Source: Clostridium chromiireducens
Lineage (GTDB): Bacteria; Bacillota; Clostridia; Clostridiales; Clostridiaceae
DNA length: 64,000 bases
Direction: 5' to 3'
Assembly: GCF_002029255.1 (NCBI RefSeq)
Contig: NZ_MZGT01000004.1
Location: forward strand, 1-64,000
The translations under genes and the position numbers were made by a program. The notes below the pieces were generated by a model. The model was not told the origin of the DNA, made no database searches, and saw nothing but the letters and a program-made list of their open reading frames with translations. This document shows positions 35,457 to 46,661 of this stretch, piece by piece; within the stretch, counting starts at the first letter, position 1; every line of letters starts with the position of its first letter.

Positions 35457-37430
35457 ATGGGAGAATTTAAAATACATTCTAAATTTAAACCAACTGGGGA
35501 TCAGCCTCAAGCTATAGATAAGCTGGTTAATTCAATAAACTGCAATAATAGAGGGCAAACATTGCTGGGAGTAACAGGTTCTGGAAAAACATTCACTATG
35601 GCAAATATTATTGAAAAATTACAAAGGCCTACTATAATCTTAGCCCACAATAAGACTCTAGCGGCTCAATTATGTTCAGAATTCAAGGAATTTTTTCCAA
35701 ATAATATAGTTGAATATTTTGTATCATACTATGATTATTATCAACCTGAAGCATATGTACCTCAGACAGATACATTTATCGAAAAAGATGCTTCCATAAA
35801 TGATGAAATTGATAAATTAAGGCATTCAGCTACTTCAGCTCTTTTTGAAAGAAGAGATGTAATAATTGTTGCATCTGTTTCATGTATATATGGACTTGGT
35901 AATCCTGATGAATATAAAAAGTTGACTATAAGTTTAAGAACTGGTATGGAAAAAGAACGAGATGAAATCATAAAGAAACTTATAGAAATTCAATATGAAA
36001 GAAATGATATAGATTTTTCAAGAGGAACCTTTAGAGTTAGGGGCGATTCTTTAGATATAATCCCAGCATCATATTCTAACAAAGGAATTAGAATTGAATT
36101 CTTTGGTGATGAAATAGACAGAATAAGAGAATTTGATGTATTAACAGGAACTATACTTGGGGAAAGAAATCATGTGGCAATCACTCCTGCATCCCACTTT
36201 GCAACTTCAAGAGAAACAGTTGATAAGGCAATTGGCATGATAGAAGGGGAATTAGAGGAAAGATTAAAAGAGCTTAATGCTCAAGATAAGCTTCTTGAAG
36301 CTCAGAGGTTAAGACAAAGAACTAATTTTGACATTGAGATGATAAAAGAGATGGGATATTGCAGTGGAATAGAAAATTATTCAAGGATATTAGATGGTAG
36401 AGATCCTGGAACACCACCTAAAACATTAATAGACTATTTTCCAGAAGATTTTCTTATGTTTATTGATGAAAGTCATGTAACACTACCACAAGTTAGAGCA
36501 ATGTATGCTGGGGATAGGTCAAGAAAGAATACTTTAGTTGATTATGGCTTTAGATTACCATGCGCATACGATAATAGACCTTTAAAATTTGAAGAGTTTG
36601 AGAAAAAAATGAATCAAATAGTTTTTGTAAGTGCAACACCAGCTGCTTATGAAATAGATAATTCAGAGGAGATCGCGGAGCAGATTATAAGACCTACGGG
36701 ATTACTAGATCCAGAGATTATTGTAAAGCCAATCAAAGGGCAAATAGATGATTTATATGGGGAAATTAATAAGACTATCGAACAAGGTTTTAGAACGCTG
36801 ATAACAACTTTGACTAAGCGAATGGCAGAAGATTTAACTAAATATTTAACTGAGCTTGGTGTAAAAGTAACATATATGCATTCAGATATTGATACAATTG
36901 AAAGAATGAAGATTCTCAGAGATTTAAGACTTGGCGAGTATGATGTGTTAGTAGGAATAAACCTTTTGAGAGAGGGATTAGATATACCAGAAGTTGCTTT
37001 AGTTGCTATTCTTGATGCTGATAAAGAAGGCTTTTTAAGATCAGAAACATCATTAATACAGACGATTGGAAGAGCTGCTAGAAATTCAGAAAGTAAAGTT
37101 ATAATGTATGCAGATAATATAACAAAATCAATGGATAAAGCAATGAAAGAAACAGAAAGAAGAAGGAAACTGCAAAAAGAGTATAATGAGAAAAATGGAA
37201 TAACACCAACAACAATAATTAAGGATGTAAGGGATATTATAGAAGCGACAAGGGTTGCAGAAGAAGTAGAAGAATATAAGACAGTTGATAAGAAAAAACT
37301 TACGAAGAAGGAAAAGGATAAGTTAATTAAAGATCTTACAGAAGAAATGCTTTTAGCTGCAAAAAATCTACAATTTGAAAGAGCCGCAGAACTTAGAGAT
37401 ATTGTTAATGAAATTAAGAATGGGAAATAA
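35457..37430 (+). CDS. uvrB: Excinuclease ABC subunit B
   Basis: 657 residues. The damage-verifying helicase-like subunit of nucleotide excision repair. Walker A GVTGSGKT, beta-hairpin region [25 protein letters not shown] ([11 protein letters not shown]), motif [13 protein letters not shown]-terminal UVR motif (about 615-650) binds UvrC. The frame is open from 35400, but TGGAGG precedes the ATG at 35457, the upstream part covers the promoter and SOS box, and [17 protein letters not shown] is the standard N-terminus. Transcribed with uvrA. Confidence 0.97.
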   Translation: MGEFKIHSKFKPTGDQPQAIDKLVNSINCNNRGQTLLGVTGSGKTFTMANIIEKLQRPTIILAHNKTLAAQLCSEFKEFFPNNIVEYFVSYYDYYQPEAYVPQTDTFIEKDASINDEIDKLRHSATSALFERRDVIIVASVSCIYGLGNPDEYKKLTISLRTGMEKERDEIIKKLIEIQYERNDIDFSRGTFRVRGDSLDIIPASYSNKGIRIEFFGDEIDRIREFDVLTGTILGERNHVAITPASHFATSRETVDKAIGMIEGELEERLKELNAQDKLLEAQRLRQRTNFDIEMIKEMGYCSGIENYSRILDGRDPGTPPKTLIDYFPEDFLMFIDESHVTLPQVRAMYAGDRSRKNTLVDYGFRLPCAYDNRPLKFEEFEKKMNQIVFVSATPAAYEIDNSEEIAEQIIRPTGLLDPEIIVKPIKGQIDDLYGEINKTIEQGFRTLITTLTKRMAEDLTKYLTELGVKVTYMHSDIDTIERMKILRDLRLGEYDVLVGINLLREGLDIPEVALVAILDADKEGFLRSETSLIQTIGRAARNSESKVIMYADNITKSMDKAMKETERRRKLQKEYNEKNGITPTTIIKDVRDIIEATRVAEEVEEYKTVDKKKLTKKEKDKLIKDLTEEMLLAAKNLQFERAAELRDIVNEIKNGK

Positions 37431-37456
37431 CAAGGGATATACAATTGCTAAAACAT

Positions 37457-37480
37457 AATGCACAACTTAAGTTGTGCATT
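37457..37480. repeat. Perfect 24-bp palindrome between uvrB and uvrA
   Basis: AATGCACAACTT and its exact complement without a loop. An intercistronic RNA hairpin or binding site is possible. It shares TTGTGCATT with the inverted repeat before uvrC. Confidence 0.6.
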
Positions 37481-37506
37481 GTGTATTAAATTAGGAGGTT
37501 AATGTA

Positions 37507-40332
37507 ATGAACGATAAAATAGTAATCAAAGGTGCGAAAGTTAATAATTTAAAAAATGTCAGTTTAGAAATACCAAGAGACAAATTAGTTATACTTACAG
37601 GTTTATCAGGCTCTGGTAAGTCATCTTTGGCCTTTGATACATTATATGCAGAAGGGCAAAGAAGATATGTGGAATCTTTATCCTCTTATGCACGACAATT
37701 TTTAGGACAAATGGATAAACCAAACGTTGAGTATATAGAAGGTTTATCACCGGCTATATCCATTGACCAAAAAACAACAAGTAAGAATCCAAGGTCTACA
37801 GTCGGCACAATAACTGAAATATATGATTATTTAAGGTTATTGTATGCAAGAGTTGGAATTCCACATTGCCCAAAGTGTGGTAAAGAAATTACTCAACAAT
37901 CTGTTGATCAAATTGTTGATAAAATTATGAGCAATGGGGATAAAACTAAAATTCAAATATTATCTCCTGTAGTTAAAGGGAGAAAAGGTACCCATGAAAA
38001 GATATTAGAGAATATAAAGAAAAATGGATATGTTAGGGCTAGAATTGATGGAGAAATTTATGATTTAACAGAAGAAGAAGTGAAATTAGATAAGAACAAA
38101 AAACATAATATAGAAGCTGTTATAGATAGAATTGTTTTAAAAGAAGGAATTGAAGGTAGACTTACTGAGTCTATAGAAGCGTCATTAAAGATGGGAGAAG
38201 GGCTAGCCATAGCAAGTATAATTGGAGGAGAGGAAACTCTTTTTAGTGAGAATTTTGCTTGTGCTGATTGTGGTATAAGTATTGATGAGTTATCACCAAG
38301 ATTATTCTCATTTAATGCTCCATATGGAAAGTGTGATCATTGTGACGGACTTGGAAGTCTAATGGAAATTGATGAAAAACTAGTTATACCCAATAAAGAA
38401 TTGAGTGTCATGGAAGGTGCAATAGCAAGCTGGGGAAGTGGGAGGCTTAAGGAGGATTCTTGGACGTATGCAATCCTTCAAGCATTAACAAGAGAATATG
38501 GCTTAGATTTGAATACACCTATAAAAGACTTAGATAGAAAACACATTGATTTAATACTATATGGAACAGAGGGCAAAAAACTTAAAGTTGAATATGTTAA
38601 AGAGGGAATCAAGGCCATATATAATTACGCATTTGAAGGGGAAATTAATGCACTAGGCAGAAGGTATAGGGAAAGTAACTCGGATCTTATTAAAGGTGAA
38701 ATAGAACAGTATATGAGTAATGATTTCTGTCCTAAATGTAAAGGCGCTAGGTTGAAAAAAGAAGTATTAGGAGTTACTATTGCTGGAAAAAATATATATG
38801 AATTCACGAGCATGTCAATAAAAGAAGAATTTGAATTTATAAATGGAATAGAATTTTCTGAAAAGAATAGAATTATTAGTGAGCAAATTGTAAAGGAAAT
38901 TAAAAATAGATTACAATTTTTATTGAATGTTGGTTTGGATTATTTAAGTTTATCAAGAAATTCTGGAACACTATCAGGAGGAGAATCTCAAAGAATAAGA
39001 CTTGCCACTCAAATTGGTTCTGCTTTAATGGGTGTATTATATATTCTAGATGAACCTAGTATTGGGCTACATCAAAGAGATAATGATAGATTAATACATA
39101 CTCTAAAAAATTTAAGGGATGTTGGAAATACTGTAGTTGTTGTAGAGCATGATGAAGATACTATGAAGGAAGCAGACTATATTGTTGATATCGGTCCAGG
39201 CGCAGGTGAACATGGTGGAGAAGTAGTTGTTGCGGGGACTCTTGATGAAGTTAAAGCCTGTGAAAAATCCATAACAGGACAATATTTAACTGGGAAAAAA
39301 TCAATTCCTGTTCCAAGTATAAGAAGAAAAGGAAATGGACAAAATATAAAGATTATAGGTGCTAAAGAAAATAATTTAAAGAATGTAAGTGTGTCAATAC
39401 ATCTTGGTACCTTAACTATGGTAACTGGGGTCTCAGGATCAGGTAAGAGTACATTAGTAAATGAAATACTTTATAAGGGATTAAATAGATTAGTAAATAG
39501 GAGTAAAAACCCTGTAGGAAATCACAAAGAAATAGTTGGTTATGAAAATGTTGATAAAATAATAGATATAAATCAGAGTCCAATAGGAAGAACTCCACGA
39601 TCTAATCCAGCGACTTACACAGGTACATTTGACATAATAAGAGAACTCTTCTCACAAACTACAGAAGCGAAAATGAGAGGTTACAAGCAAGGACGTTTTA
39701 GTTTTAATGTTAAAGGTGGAAGATGTGAAGCTTGTGCTGGGGATGGAATAATTAAAATTGAGATGCAATTTTTATCAGATGTGTATGTACCATGTGAAGT
39801 TTGTAAAGGAAAGAGATACAATAGAGAAACTCTAGAAGTTAAGTATAAAGGGAAAAATATAGATGATATATTAAATATGACAGTTGAAGAAGCGTTAAAA
39901 TTCTTTGAAAACATACCAAGAATCGAAAATAAATTAAGAACATTAAATGATGTTGGACTTGGATATATAAGATTAGGTCAGCCGTCAACTCAATTATCAG
40001 GAGGAGAAGCTCAAAGAATTAAATTGGCATATGAATTATCTAAGAGAAGTACAGGAAAAACACTATATATATTAGATGAACCAACAACTGGGCTACATGT
40101 AGATGATGTTAACAGATTAATAGAAATACTTCAAAGCTTAGTTGATGCAGGAAATACTGTTGTTGTAATTGAACATAATTTAGATATGATAAAGTGTGCA
40201 GATCATCTAATTGATTTAGGGCCAGAAGGTGGAGACAAGGGAGGAACTATTATTAAAATAGGAACTCCAGAGGAACTGTGTAAAGTTGATGCTTCATATA
40301 CAGGGAAATATTTAAAGAATATTCTTAAATAA
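37507..40332 (+). CDS. uvrA: Excinuclease ABC subunit A
   Basis: 941 residues with two ABC ATPase modules. Walker [10 protein letters not shown] lies near 33, and GVSGSGKST near 640. Signatures are [12 protein letters not shown] and [12 protein letters not shown]. Zinc modules include CADCG...CDHC (about 257-283) and CEAC...CEVC (about 740-766), with CPKCG in the UvrB-binding part. The damage-sensing dimer loads UvrB. TTAGGAGGT precedes the ATG. The terminator hairpin is at 40401-40434. Confidence 0.97.
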   Translation: MNDKIVIKGAKVNNLKNVSLEIPRDKLVILTGLSGSGKSSLAFDTLYAEGQRRYVESLSSYARQFLGQMDKPNVEYIEGLSPAISIDQKTTSKNPRSTVGTITEIYDYLRLLYARVGIPHCPKCGKEITQQSVDQIVDKIMSNGDKTKIQILSPVVKGRKGTHEKILENIKKNGYVRARIDGEIYDLTEEEVKLDKNKKHNIEAVIDRIVLKEGIEGRLTESIEASLKMGEGLAIASIIGGEETLFSENFACADCGISIDELSPRLFSFNAPYGKCDHCDGLGSLMEIDEKLVIPNKELSVMEGAIASWGSGRLKEDSWTYAILQALTREYGLDLNTPIKDLDRKHIDLILYGTEGKKLKVEYVKEGIKAIYNYAFEGEINALGRRYRESNSDLIKGEIEQYMSNDFCPKCKGARLKKEVLGVTIAGKNIYEFTSMSIKEEFEFINGIEFSEKNRIISEQIVKEIKNRLQFLLNVGLDYLSLSRNSGTLSGGESQRIRLATQIGSALMGVLYILDEPSIGLHQRDNDRLIHTLKNLRDVGNTVVVVEHDEDTMKEADYIVDIGPGAGEHGGEVVVAGTLDEVKACEKSITGQYLTGKKSIPVPSIRRKGNGQNIKIIGAKENNLKNVSVSIHLGTLTMVTGVSGSGKSTLVNEILYKGLNRLVNRSKNPVGNHKEIVGYENVDKIIDINQSPIGRTPRSNPATYTGTFDIIRELFSQTTEAKMRGYKQGRFSFNVKGGRCEACAGDGIIKIEMQFLSDVYVPCEVCKGKRYNRETLEVKYKGKNIDDILNMTVEEALKFFENIPRIENKLRTLNDVGLGYIRLGQPSTQLSGGEAQRIKLAYELSKRSTGKTLYILDEPTTGLHVDDVNRLIEILQSLVDAGNTVVVIEHNLDMIKCADHLIDLGPEGGDKGGTIIKIGTPEELCKVDASYTGKYLKNILK

Positions 40333-40400
40333 TAGTATGAAAATAAGAGTAATATTTAAAGATTATATTATTAATACTACTAGATTAATGTTTGCTACTA

Positions 40401-40434
40401 CCCAATTGTCAATAATTGAAAATTGACAATTGGG
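40401..40434 (+). terminator. Hairpin terminator after uvrA
   Basis: CCCAATTGTCAAT / ATTGACAATTGGG, a perfect 13-bp stem with an 8-base loop, followed by CTCTTAT. The spacer from here to 40650 shows nothing else recognisable. Confidence 0.6.
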
Positions 40435-40650
40435 CTCTTATATAACAAAATATTAAAAGTAGACATTATAAAAACAATTGATTAATTATGAAAATAATCT
40501 TAATAAGTAGTGCTTTTATATGTCATACCTGTTTTTTTGTTGTATAATCATAGATAAGGTATATTGAGTGATTAAGCAATTATAAATATATCTTTTATAA
40601 AATTATTTTCCATATGATTATGATACAGAAATAAATATTGAGGTGAAAAT

Positions 40651-41094
40651 ATGAGTTTTTCGAAAATGATTGCTGGGATTTTTGGAGTAGTGTTTATTAT
40701 TATTTTATATGTAATAATATACTATGCACTTAAGATAATGTATAGAGATGTTAAAAATGGTGGAAAGAAAAGAAGACCACCTATTGCCAAGGGGAATTTT
40801 GGGCTAGAAATTATAAATTCTGGAGAAGGTAAGGACTTAAAGGATGGATCAATTATTCCTATAAGATCAGATTTAACAATAGGCAGAAAAGATGATAATT
40901 CAATTGTATTGGGAGATCCACATGTTTCTGGGAATCACGCAAAGATTATTGTTAGGAATGATTTACTATTTATAGAGGATTTGAATAGTACTAATGGTAC
41001 TTTTCTAAATGGAAGTAAGCTAAATGGTAAAGCAAAGTTATCTAATAAAGATGAGATAATGATTGGAACTGCAGTTTTTAAGATTTTAAAATAA
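40651..41094 (+). CDS. Membrane-anchored FHA-domain protein
   Basis: 147 residues. An N-terminal membrane helix (about 7-29) and a basic linker (GGKKRRPPIAKG) are followed by an FHA domain (about 60-147). The FHA domain has the phosphothreonine-binding signature LTIGRKDDNSIVL, VSGNHAKI and NSTNGTFLNG. It should dock Thr-phosphorylated partners at the membrane. It is next to an FtsW/RodA and a class B PBP, the same trio seen in actinobacterial fha-rodA-pbpA clusters, suggesting kinase control of wall synthesis. GAGGTG precedes the ATG. Confidence 0.88.
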   Translation: MSFSKMIAGIFGVVFIIILYVIIYYALKIMYRDVKNGGKKRRPPIAKGNFGLEIINSGEGKDLKDGSIIPIRSDLTIGRKDDNSIVLGDPHVSGNHAKIIVRNDLLFIEDLNSTNGTFLNGSKLNGKAKLSNKDEIMIGTAVFKILK

Positions 41095-41170
41095 AGACTA
41101 TTATAAAGGAATTATAATATAGATTAATAATTATGTTTTTATGAATGAATTATTCGAAGTTTAAAAAACA

Positions 41171-41217
41171 GTGAGGCTCAGCTGGAGATTATTGACAAAT
41201 CTTCAGCTGAGCCTTAC
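41171..41217. terminator. Strong hairpin after the FHA gene
   Basis: A 20-bp stem (GTGAGGCTCAGCTGG... with two G·T pairs) around a 7-base loop. There is no T-run, so it may be a processing or attenuation structure rather than a classical terminator. Confidence 0.5.
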
Positions 41218-41358
41218 AAGAAATTTTGTGAAGTTATATTTAATAAATTAGTTTAAGGAAGTTCAAAATTCAAAATGATCTGTTTAGAACAAGAATGCCA
41301 TTCTATAATGTTTAAGAGAGTATTTATTAAAGAAATGGAAACAATGAGGTGATAAAAA

Positions 41359-42579
41359 TTGAAGATAAAAATGGATGAGGTAAAGTTATTGATTTTAACC
41401 TATCTTTTATGCATGGCACTTTTTGTAGATATAGCTATATTAAAGGAGCCTATGGATATAGGGGCAATATATATGGGAGTGGTAGTATGTGTATTTTTAA
41501 CAATTACACAAATTCTAATTAGAAAGTTTTATCCGCAGGGAGATAAGTTTCTAATTACTTTTGCATGTCTATTGTCTGTTATAGGAATGGCAGTATTATA
41601 TAGATTAGATTCCAGTATTGCAGTGAAACAATTAATTTGGTTTACTGTAGGGATTATTATATTTATTGCACTGGTAGCGGTAATACCAGATTTAAGGGAT
41701 TTCGCAAAATATAAAAAAGTTTATTTAATAACTACTATAGTTTTTATGCCAATGGCATTAGTACTTGGAACAGAAGTCTATGGAGCAACTAACTGGGTAT
41801 TTATTGGCGGAATGGGATTTCAACCATCTGAGTTTGGTAAAATCAGTTTTGTAGTCTATTTGGCATCTGCATTAAAAGATTATGAGGATAAAAACAACAT
41901 TATAGAGGATTTTAATCAACTTTGGCAGCCAGCGCTTGTAGTGATGTTTTCTTTAGGCTGTTTGGTTATGCAAAAGGATTTAGGATCTGCCTTAATATTT
42001 TTTGGAATTGCAATAACAATGCTTTATGTTGCAACTGGAAAGAAAAAGTATGTGGCAATTACATTCACTTTATTTGTAGTAGGCTCATTCCTTGCATATA
42101 AGATATTTCCACATGTGAGACAAAGAATTATGATTTGGCAGAATCCTTGGGGTTATAAAGATACAGGTGGATATCAAATAGTCCAAGGATTATATTCAAT
42201 ATCTTCAGGTGGGATGTTTGGATCTGGCCTAGGTGAGGGTTATCCAGGTTTTGTACCTGTTAATACTTCAGATTTGATTTTTGCAGTAATTTGTGAAGAA
42301 TTTGGTATGGTATTTGGTATGGGAATTATGATAATATATTTTTTGTTTTTCTACAGAGGAATGAGAGCTGCTTTCAGAGTTCAAGATAAGTTTTCACAGT
42401 TGGGAACTATAGGAATGAGTGCGATGATAGCTTGTCAGGTGCTGGTTATTATTGGAGGTGTTTTTGCGGTGATACCTCTTACAGGAATAACATTACCTCT
42501 CATAAGTTATGGTGGATCTTCTATGATAAGCATGTTTTTTGCGTTGGCTGTACTTCAAAAGATATCGGAGGAGGGATAA
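41359..42579 (+). CDS. FtsW/RodA/SpoVE-family SEDS glycosyltransferase
   Basis: 406 residues, about ten membrane helices. SEDS peptidoglycan polymerases join lipid II into glycan strands and pair with a class B PBP, encoded next. Family features: LGTEVYGATNWVFIGGMGFQPSEFGKI with the functional Asp/Glu loops, MQKDLGSALIFF, GMFGSGLGEGYPGFVPVNTSDLIFAVICEEFG, and PLTGITLPLISYGGSS at the end. It starts on TTG with a good GAGGTGA six bases ahead. Whether it is RodA- or FtsW-type is not decided. Confidence 0.9.
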   Translation: MKIKMDEVKLLILTYLLCMALFVDIAILKEPMDIGAIYMGVVVCVFLTITQILIRKFYPQGDKFLITFACLLSVIGMAVLYRLDSSIAVKQLIWFTVGIIIFIALVAVIPDLRDFAKYKKVYLITTIVFMPMALVLGTEVYGATNWVFIGGMGFQPSEFGKISFVVYLASALKDYEDKNNIIEDFNQLWQPALVVMFSLGCLVMQKDLGSALIFFGIAITMLYVATGKKKYVAITFTLFVVGSFLAYKIFPHVRQRIMIWQNPWGYKDTGGYQIVQGLYSISSGGMFGSGLGEGYPGFVPVNTSDLIFAVICEEFGMVFGMGIMIIYFLFFYRGMRAAFRVQDKFSQLGTIGMSAMIACQVLVIIGGVFAVIPLTGITLPLISYGGSSMISMFFALAVLQKISEEG

Positions 42580-42582
42580 AAA

Positions 42583-44061
42583 TTGAAAAATATTTCTGAT
42601 AGTATAAAACAAGTAATGGTAGTATTTTTATTTTTATTCGTAGCTCTTATTTCATATATTGCATATTTTCAGGTTTTTTCAGCGCCTAATATAGCTGATC
42701 AGCAAGGAAATCAGAGACTTTGGGCAAGAAGAAATGAGGTATTAAGAGGAACTATATATGATAAGAATAAGAATCCACTAACAACAAGTGCAAGAGTAGA
42801 TGCTCTTACACAAAAGAGGACTTATGTTAATGGAGATTTATATGTTCATGCTTTGGGATACGTTGATCCTAGATATGGATTAACAGGATTAGAAGCAAGC
42901 TATGATACTGAACTAACAAGTTACAATAAGATTACGAATAATTTTATGAATTTGACTAAAGATTTTAGTATTGCTAAATTAAAAGAGATGTTTGAGAGTA
43001 GAAAAGAAGATGAAGTTAAGATTGGTAATGGCGTTATAACTACATTAGATCCAAACCTTCAAAAGGCAGCATATGATGCGCTCGGTGATAACAGAGGTGC
43101 TGTAGTTGCATTGAATCCTAAGACTGGAGAAGTACTTGCAATGATTTCGAAACCAACATATAATCCAAATGATTTAGAAAAATCTATGAAAGCAGCTAAT
43201 GAAGGAACAGCAGATAACAGCCCTCTTATTAATAGGGCAACATCTGGATTATATCCTCCAGGATCAACATTTAAAACTGTTACATTAACAAGTGCATTAG
43301 ATAATATACAAGGTGTTACTAATAGGACATTTCAGGATGATGGAAAGATAGTATTTAATTCTAAGCAGTCATTAAGTAATGCAAACGGTGCTGTTTATGG
43401 AACTTTAGATTTGAGGGAAGCACTAAAGGTATCAAGTAATGTGGTATTTGGTACTTTAGCAATGGAGCTTGGTAATGAAAAATTGAAAACCACAGCGGAA
43501 AGTTATGGGTTTAATAACAGTATAGAAGCAGAAGGTTTTAATATTGCCAAAAGCCAATTTCCAACATTAAAGGCAGCTGAAGTTGGAAGTATAGCACAAA
43601 CAGGAATAGGTCAAAGTAGTATCTTAGCTACACCAATGGAGATGGCATTGATATCAAGTACTATAGCTAATAATGGAAAAATGATGCAGCCAACGCTAGT
43701 TAGCAAAATAGTAGATAAGGATGGAAATGTTGTAAAATCTATTGATTCAAAGGTGTATAAGCAAGTTCTTAGTCCAACTAATGCAGCTATTATAAAAGAT
43801 TACATGAAGTATTTAGTTGATTCTAAGGTTAACAGCAGTTGGACTTACTTTCAAGGAACAGAAGCAGCTGGTAAAACTGGTACAGCAGATTATATTCTTC
43901 CAAATGGACAAAATGCAACTCCTCATTCATGGTTTATAGGATTTGCACCAGCAAGTAATCCGAAGATTGCAGTTGCAGTAATTGTTGAGAATGGTGGATA
44001 TGGATCTATAGCAGCAGCCCAAGTTGCAGGTAGAGTCATAAAGACCGCTATTCCCCAATAA
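42583..44061 (+). CDS. Class B penicillin-binding protein (PbpA-like transpeptidase)
   Basis: 492 residues. One N-terminal membrane helix (about 11-31), a short pedestal domain, and a transpeptidase domain. The active Ser is at about 228 in PPGSTFK, SSN at about 284-286, and KTGTAD from Lys431. It resembles the shorter PbpA-type enzymes rather than PASTA-bearing FtsI/SpoVD. It starts on TTG just after the SEDS gene with GGAGGGA upstream, so SEDS and PBP form a coupled pair. Confidence 0.9.
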   Translation: MKNISDSIKQVMVVFLFLFVALISYIAYFQVFSAPNIADQQGNQRLWARRNEVLRGTIYDKNKNPLTTSARVDALTQKRTYVNGDLYVHALGYVDPRYGLTGLEASYDTELTSYNKITNNFMNLTKDFSIAKLKEMFESRKEDEVKIGNGVITTLDPNLQKAAYDALGDNRGAVVALNPKTGEVLAMISKPTYNPNDLEKSMKAANEGTADNSPLINRATSGLYPPGSTFKTVTLTSALDNIQGVTNRTFQDDGKIVFNSKQSLSNANGAVYGTLDLREALKVSSNVVFGTLAMELGNEKLKTTAESYGFNNSIEAEGFNIAKSQFPTLKAAEVGSIAQTGIGQSSILATPMEMALISSTIANNGKMMQPTLVSKIVDKDGNVVKSIDSKVYKQVLSPTNAAIIKDYMKYLVDSKVNSSWTYFQGTEAAGKTGTADYILPNGQNATPHSWFIGFAPASNPKIAVAVIVENGGYGSIAAAQVAGRVIKTAIPQ

Positions 44062-44074
44062 ATATATAATTTAC

Positions 44075-44165
44075 AATGCACAATAAACAATAAATAATTG
44101 AATGGACTGATAAGTCATAATAGCGTTTATGGCATTTTTTGATTATGAGTTGTGAATTGTGCATT
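44075..44165. repeat. Inverted repeat bracketing the PBP-uvrC spacer
   Basis: AATGCACAAT at 44075-44084 and ATTGTGCATT at 44156-44165 are exact complements about 70 bases apart. A weaker AATTG-rich region lies between. The motif recurs in part at 37457-37480. Confidence 0.5.
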
Positions 44166-44184
44166 ATTAATGGAGGTGAATATT

Positions 44185-46062
44185 ATGTTTGATTTCAAGG
44201 CTCAGTTGAAGATTCTACCTGATAAACCTGGTGTTTACTTGATGAAAAATGCTCTTGGCGAAATAATTTATGTTGGTAAAGCAAAGGTATTGAAGAACAG
44301 AGTGCGACAGTACTTCCAAAATTCAAAAAACCATTCAGAAAAAGTGAAAGCAATGGTGAAAAATATTTCTGAATTTGAATATATAGTTACAGATTCTGAA
44401 ATGGAAGCTTTAATATTAGAATGTAATTTAATTAAAAAATATAGCCCCAAGTATAATATTTCACTAAAAGATGATAAATTTTATCCATTTATAAAAGTAA
44501 CAACTAATGAAGATTTTCCTAAAATATTTATAACAAGAAATCATGCTAGGGATGGAAATAAATATTTTGGACCTTATCCTAATGCAGGGGCTGTCCATGA
44601 AACGATAAACTTAATTAGAAAAATATTTCCTTTAAGAAATTGTAAAAAGTTAATCGTAGAAGGTGGAAAGCCGACAAGGGCATGCTTGAATTATCATATA
44701 AAGAAATGTAATGCACCTTGTGAAGGACGCATTACAAAGGCTGAGTATGGAAAAATGATTAATGAGATAATGGATGTTCTAAGCGGTAGAGATAAGACTC
44801 TATTAAATAAATTAAAAAAGGAAATGCAGGAATGTTCAATCAACTTAGAATTTGAAGAAGCTGCTTCATTAAGAGATAAGATTTTAGCTATTGAAAATAT
44901 AGCAGAAAAACAAAAGGTGTTCAAATCTCAAGAAAGTGATGAAGACTTTATCAATATTTATAAGGATGAAAAAGACTGCTGTATTCAAGTATTCTTTCTA
45001 AGGGATGGAAAAATAACAGGAAGAGAACACTTCATGATTGAAGATAGTGCTCATGAGGAAAATAAGACAATTATTTCACAATTTATGATTTCATTCTACA
45101 GAGGAACTCCAAAAGTTCCTAAAAATATTTATATTCCTGAAAGTGATGAAATAGAGGCACTAGAAGAGTTTTTAAGTATTAAACGTGGGGCGAAGGCATA
45201 TGTCAAGATTCCGCTAAAAGGTGAGAAAAAAGATATGTTGGAACTTGTCAAAAATAATGCGAAAATTACTCTTGATCAATTTAAAGACAAAATTTTGAGA
45301 GATAAAGAAGTAAATAGACTTTCTTTAGAACATATAAAAGAATTGTTAGGGCTTGATACTTTACCGTTTAGGATGGAAGCCTATGATATATCCAATATAC
45401 AAGGAGTGGATTCAGTTGGATCAATGATTGTATTTGAAGATGGAAAAGCTAAAAATAGTGACTATAGAAGGTTTCGTATAAAAACTGTAAAAAGTGCTAA
45501 TGATTATGATAGTATGAGAGAAATACTGGAAAGAAGGTTTTCTCATGGATTAAAGGAAATACATGAAATTCAAGAAAAGAAGATTAATTTTTCTAATGGA
45601 AAGTTCTCGAATTTTCCGGATTTGATTATGATGGATGGCGGAAAGGGCCAAGTGAATGTAGCACTTGAGGTTTTGGCGAAATTAGGTATAAATATACCTG
45701 TATGTGGGTTAGTAAAAGACGATCATCATGCAACCCGTGGAATAATCTATAATAACAATGAATTGATAATAAATAGGAATTCTGATTTAATGCAGCTTAT
45801 AAGAAGAATTCAAGATGAAGTTCACAGATTCGCAATTACATATCATAGGAGTCTAAGGGATAAGAGGACTTTACATTCAATACTTGATGATATTCCTAAT
45901 ATCGGGCAAAAGAGAAGAATGGCGCTTCTTATGAAATTCGGAAGTATTGATAACATTAAGAAGGCTACGCTTGATGAACTACTTGAAACCGAGTCAATTG
46001 ATAATAAAGCTGCTAATAGCATTTTTACATATTTTAGAGATACGAAAGCTAGTGAGACTTAA
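44185..46062 (+). CDS. uvrC: Excinuclease ABC subunit C
   Basis: 625 residues. An N-terminal GIY-YIG nuclease (LPDKPGVYLM, GEIIYVGKAK, about 9-90) makes the 3' cut. A central UVR motif (about 200-235) binds UvrB, and an RNase H-like 5' nuclease contains YDISNIQG and MMDGGKGQVNVA. C-terminal helix-hairpin-helix motifs include IPNIGQKRRMALLMKFGS. TGGAGGTGA selects the ATG at 44185, not the upstream in-frame codons. No LexA box was seen ahead of it. Hairpin 46131-46223 follows. Confidence 0.97.
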   Translation: MFDFKAQLKILPDKPGVYLMKNALGEIIYVGKAKVLKNRVRQYFQNSKNHSEKVKAMVKNISEFEYIVTDSEMEALILECNLIKKYSPKYNISLKDDKFYPFIKVTTNEDFPKIFITRNHARDGNKYFGPYPNAGAVHETINLIRKIFPLRNCKKLIVEGGKPTRACLNYHIKKCNAPCEGRITKAEYGKMINEIMDVLSGRDKTLLNKLKKEMQECSINLEFEEAASLRDKILAIENIAEKQKVFKSQESDEDFINIYKDEKDCCIQVFFLRDGKITGREHFMIEDSAHEENKTIISQFMISFYRGTPKVPKNIYIPESDEIEALEEFLSIKRGAKAYVKIPLKGEKKDMLELVKNNAKITLDQFKDKILRDKEVNRLSLEHIKELLGLDTLPFRMEAYDISNIQGVDSVGSMIVFEDGKAKNSDYRRFRIKTVKSANDYDSMREILERRFSHGLKEIHEIQEKKINFSNGKFSNFPDLIMMDGGKGQVNVALEVLAKLGINIPVCGLVKDDHHATRGIIYNNNELIINRNSDLMQLIRRIQDEVHRFAITYHRSLRDKRTLHSILDDIPNIGQKRRMALLMKFGSIDNIKKATLDELLETESIDNKAANSIFTYFRDTKASET

Positions 46063-46130
46063 TTTAAGTGAAAACTAGTATAAAGTTATAGCTTATTTGA
46101 ATCTATCTGAGGATAAGATAACAAGTTAAA

Positions 46131-46223
46131 GATACTATGTATATTCTGCACTAGATAAGAAGTGAAGTTTTTGTTATGAAAGGACCAAGCTAACATATCA
46201 ACGTAGTATAGTGCAGAATACAT
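46131..46223. repeat. Intergenic hairpin after uvrC
   Basis: ATGTATATTCTGCACTA (46137-46153) pairs with TAGTGCAGAATACAT (46209-46223), enclosing about 55 bases. A likely transcript end for uvrC. The TATTCTGCAC core is loosely like the family A arms, but the relation is not certain. Confidence 0.55.
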
Positions 46224-46391
46224 TAATATACTAATTGTTATTTTTTTGAATGTGACTAAAAACATGAACAAAATAAATAAATTATGCTATAATAGTACGG
46301 AATAAAAATTTACGTGGTTAAATTTAAAATGAATAAAAAATTTACTTGTGTTAGATTAATATATGCATTATTCTATATCATGTAAATTGAA

Positions 46392-46624
46392 GCACAAACA
46401 AGAAAATAATAGACCAGTATGCTTGCATATTTCGCGTCATAGCGGAAGCTTGACTCGCATATGTTTGCTGAGTTCGCACAAATAAGCGACCATAATCAAA
46501 TCATAGATTTAGGTTCTTTGCTTATCAGCAAATTCTACCAATAGCTAGCTATGAGCAGAATTTACTTCCTTGTCTGACACGAAATATGCATTTCATCTTT
46601 GGTTTATTATTTTCTTTTATGTGC
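46392..46624. repeat. Long intergenic hairpin element, family B copy 1
   Basis: A 233-bp imperfect palindrome that ends about 20 bases before the murB ribosome site. The left arm GCACAAACAAGAAAATAATA (46392 on) pairs with the right end, whose reverse complement begins GGCACATAAAAG and runs into AAAATAATA. Further in, GCATATTTCGCGTC pairs with GACACGAAATATGC. The centre holds a nested stem with ATAAGC / GCTTAT. The arms match the element at 56546-56705 upstream of pyk. Confidence 0.78.
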
Positions 46625-46661
46625 CTAATGTGATTAATATAAATGTTTGAGGAGTTTTAGC

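Noticed and set aside
36647-37444. 265-codon frame antisense to uvrB
   Set aside because: It mirrors the conserved uvrB coding sequence, has no ribosome site, and its Ser/Ile/Leu-rich product is what the complement of this gene gives.
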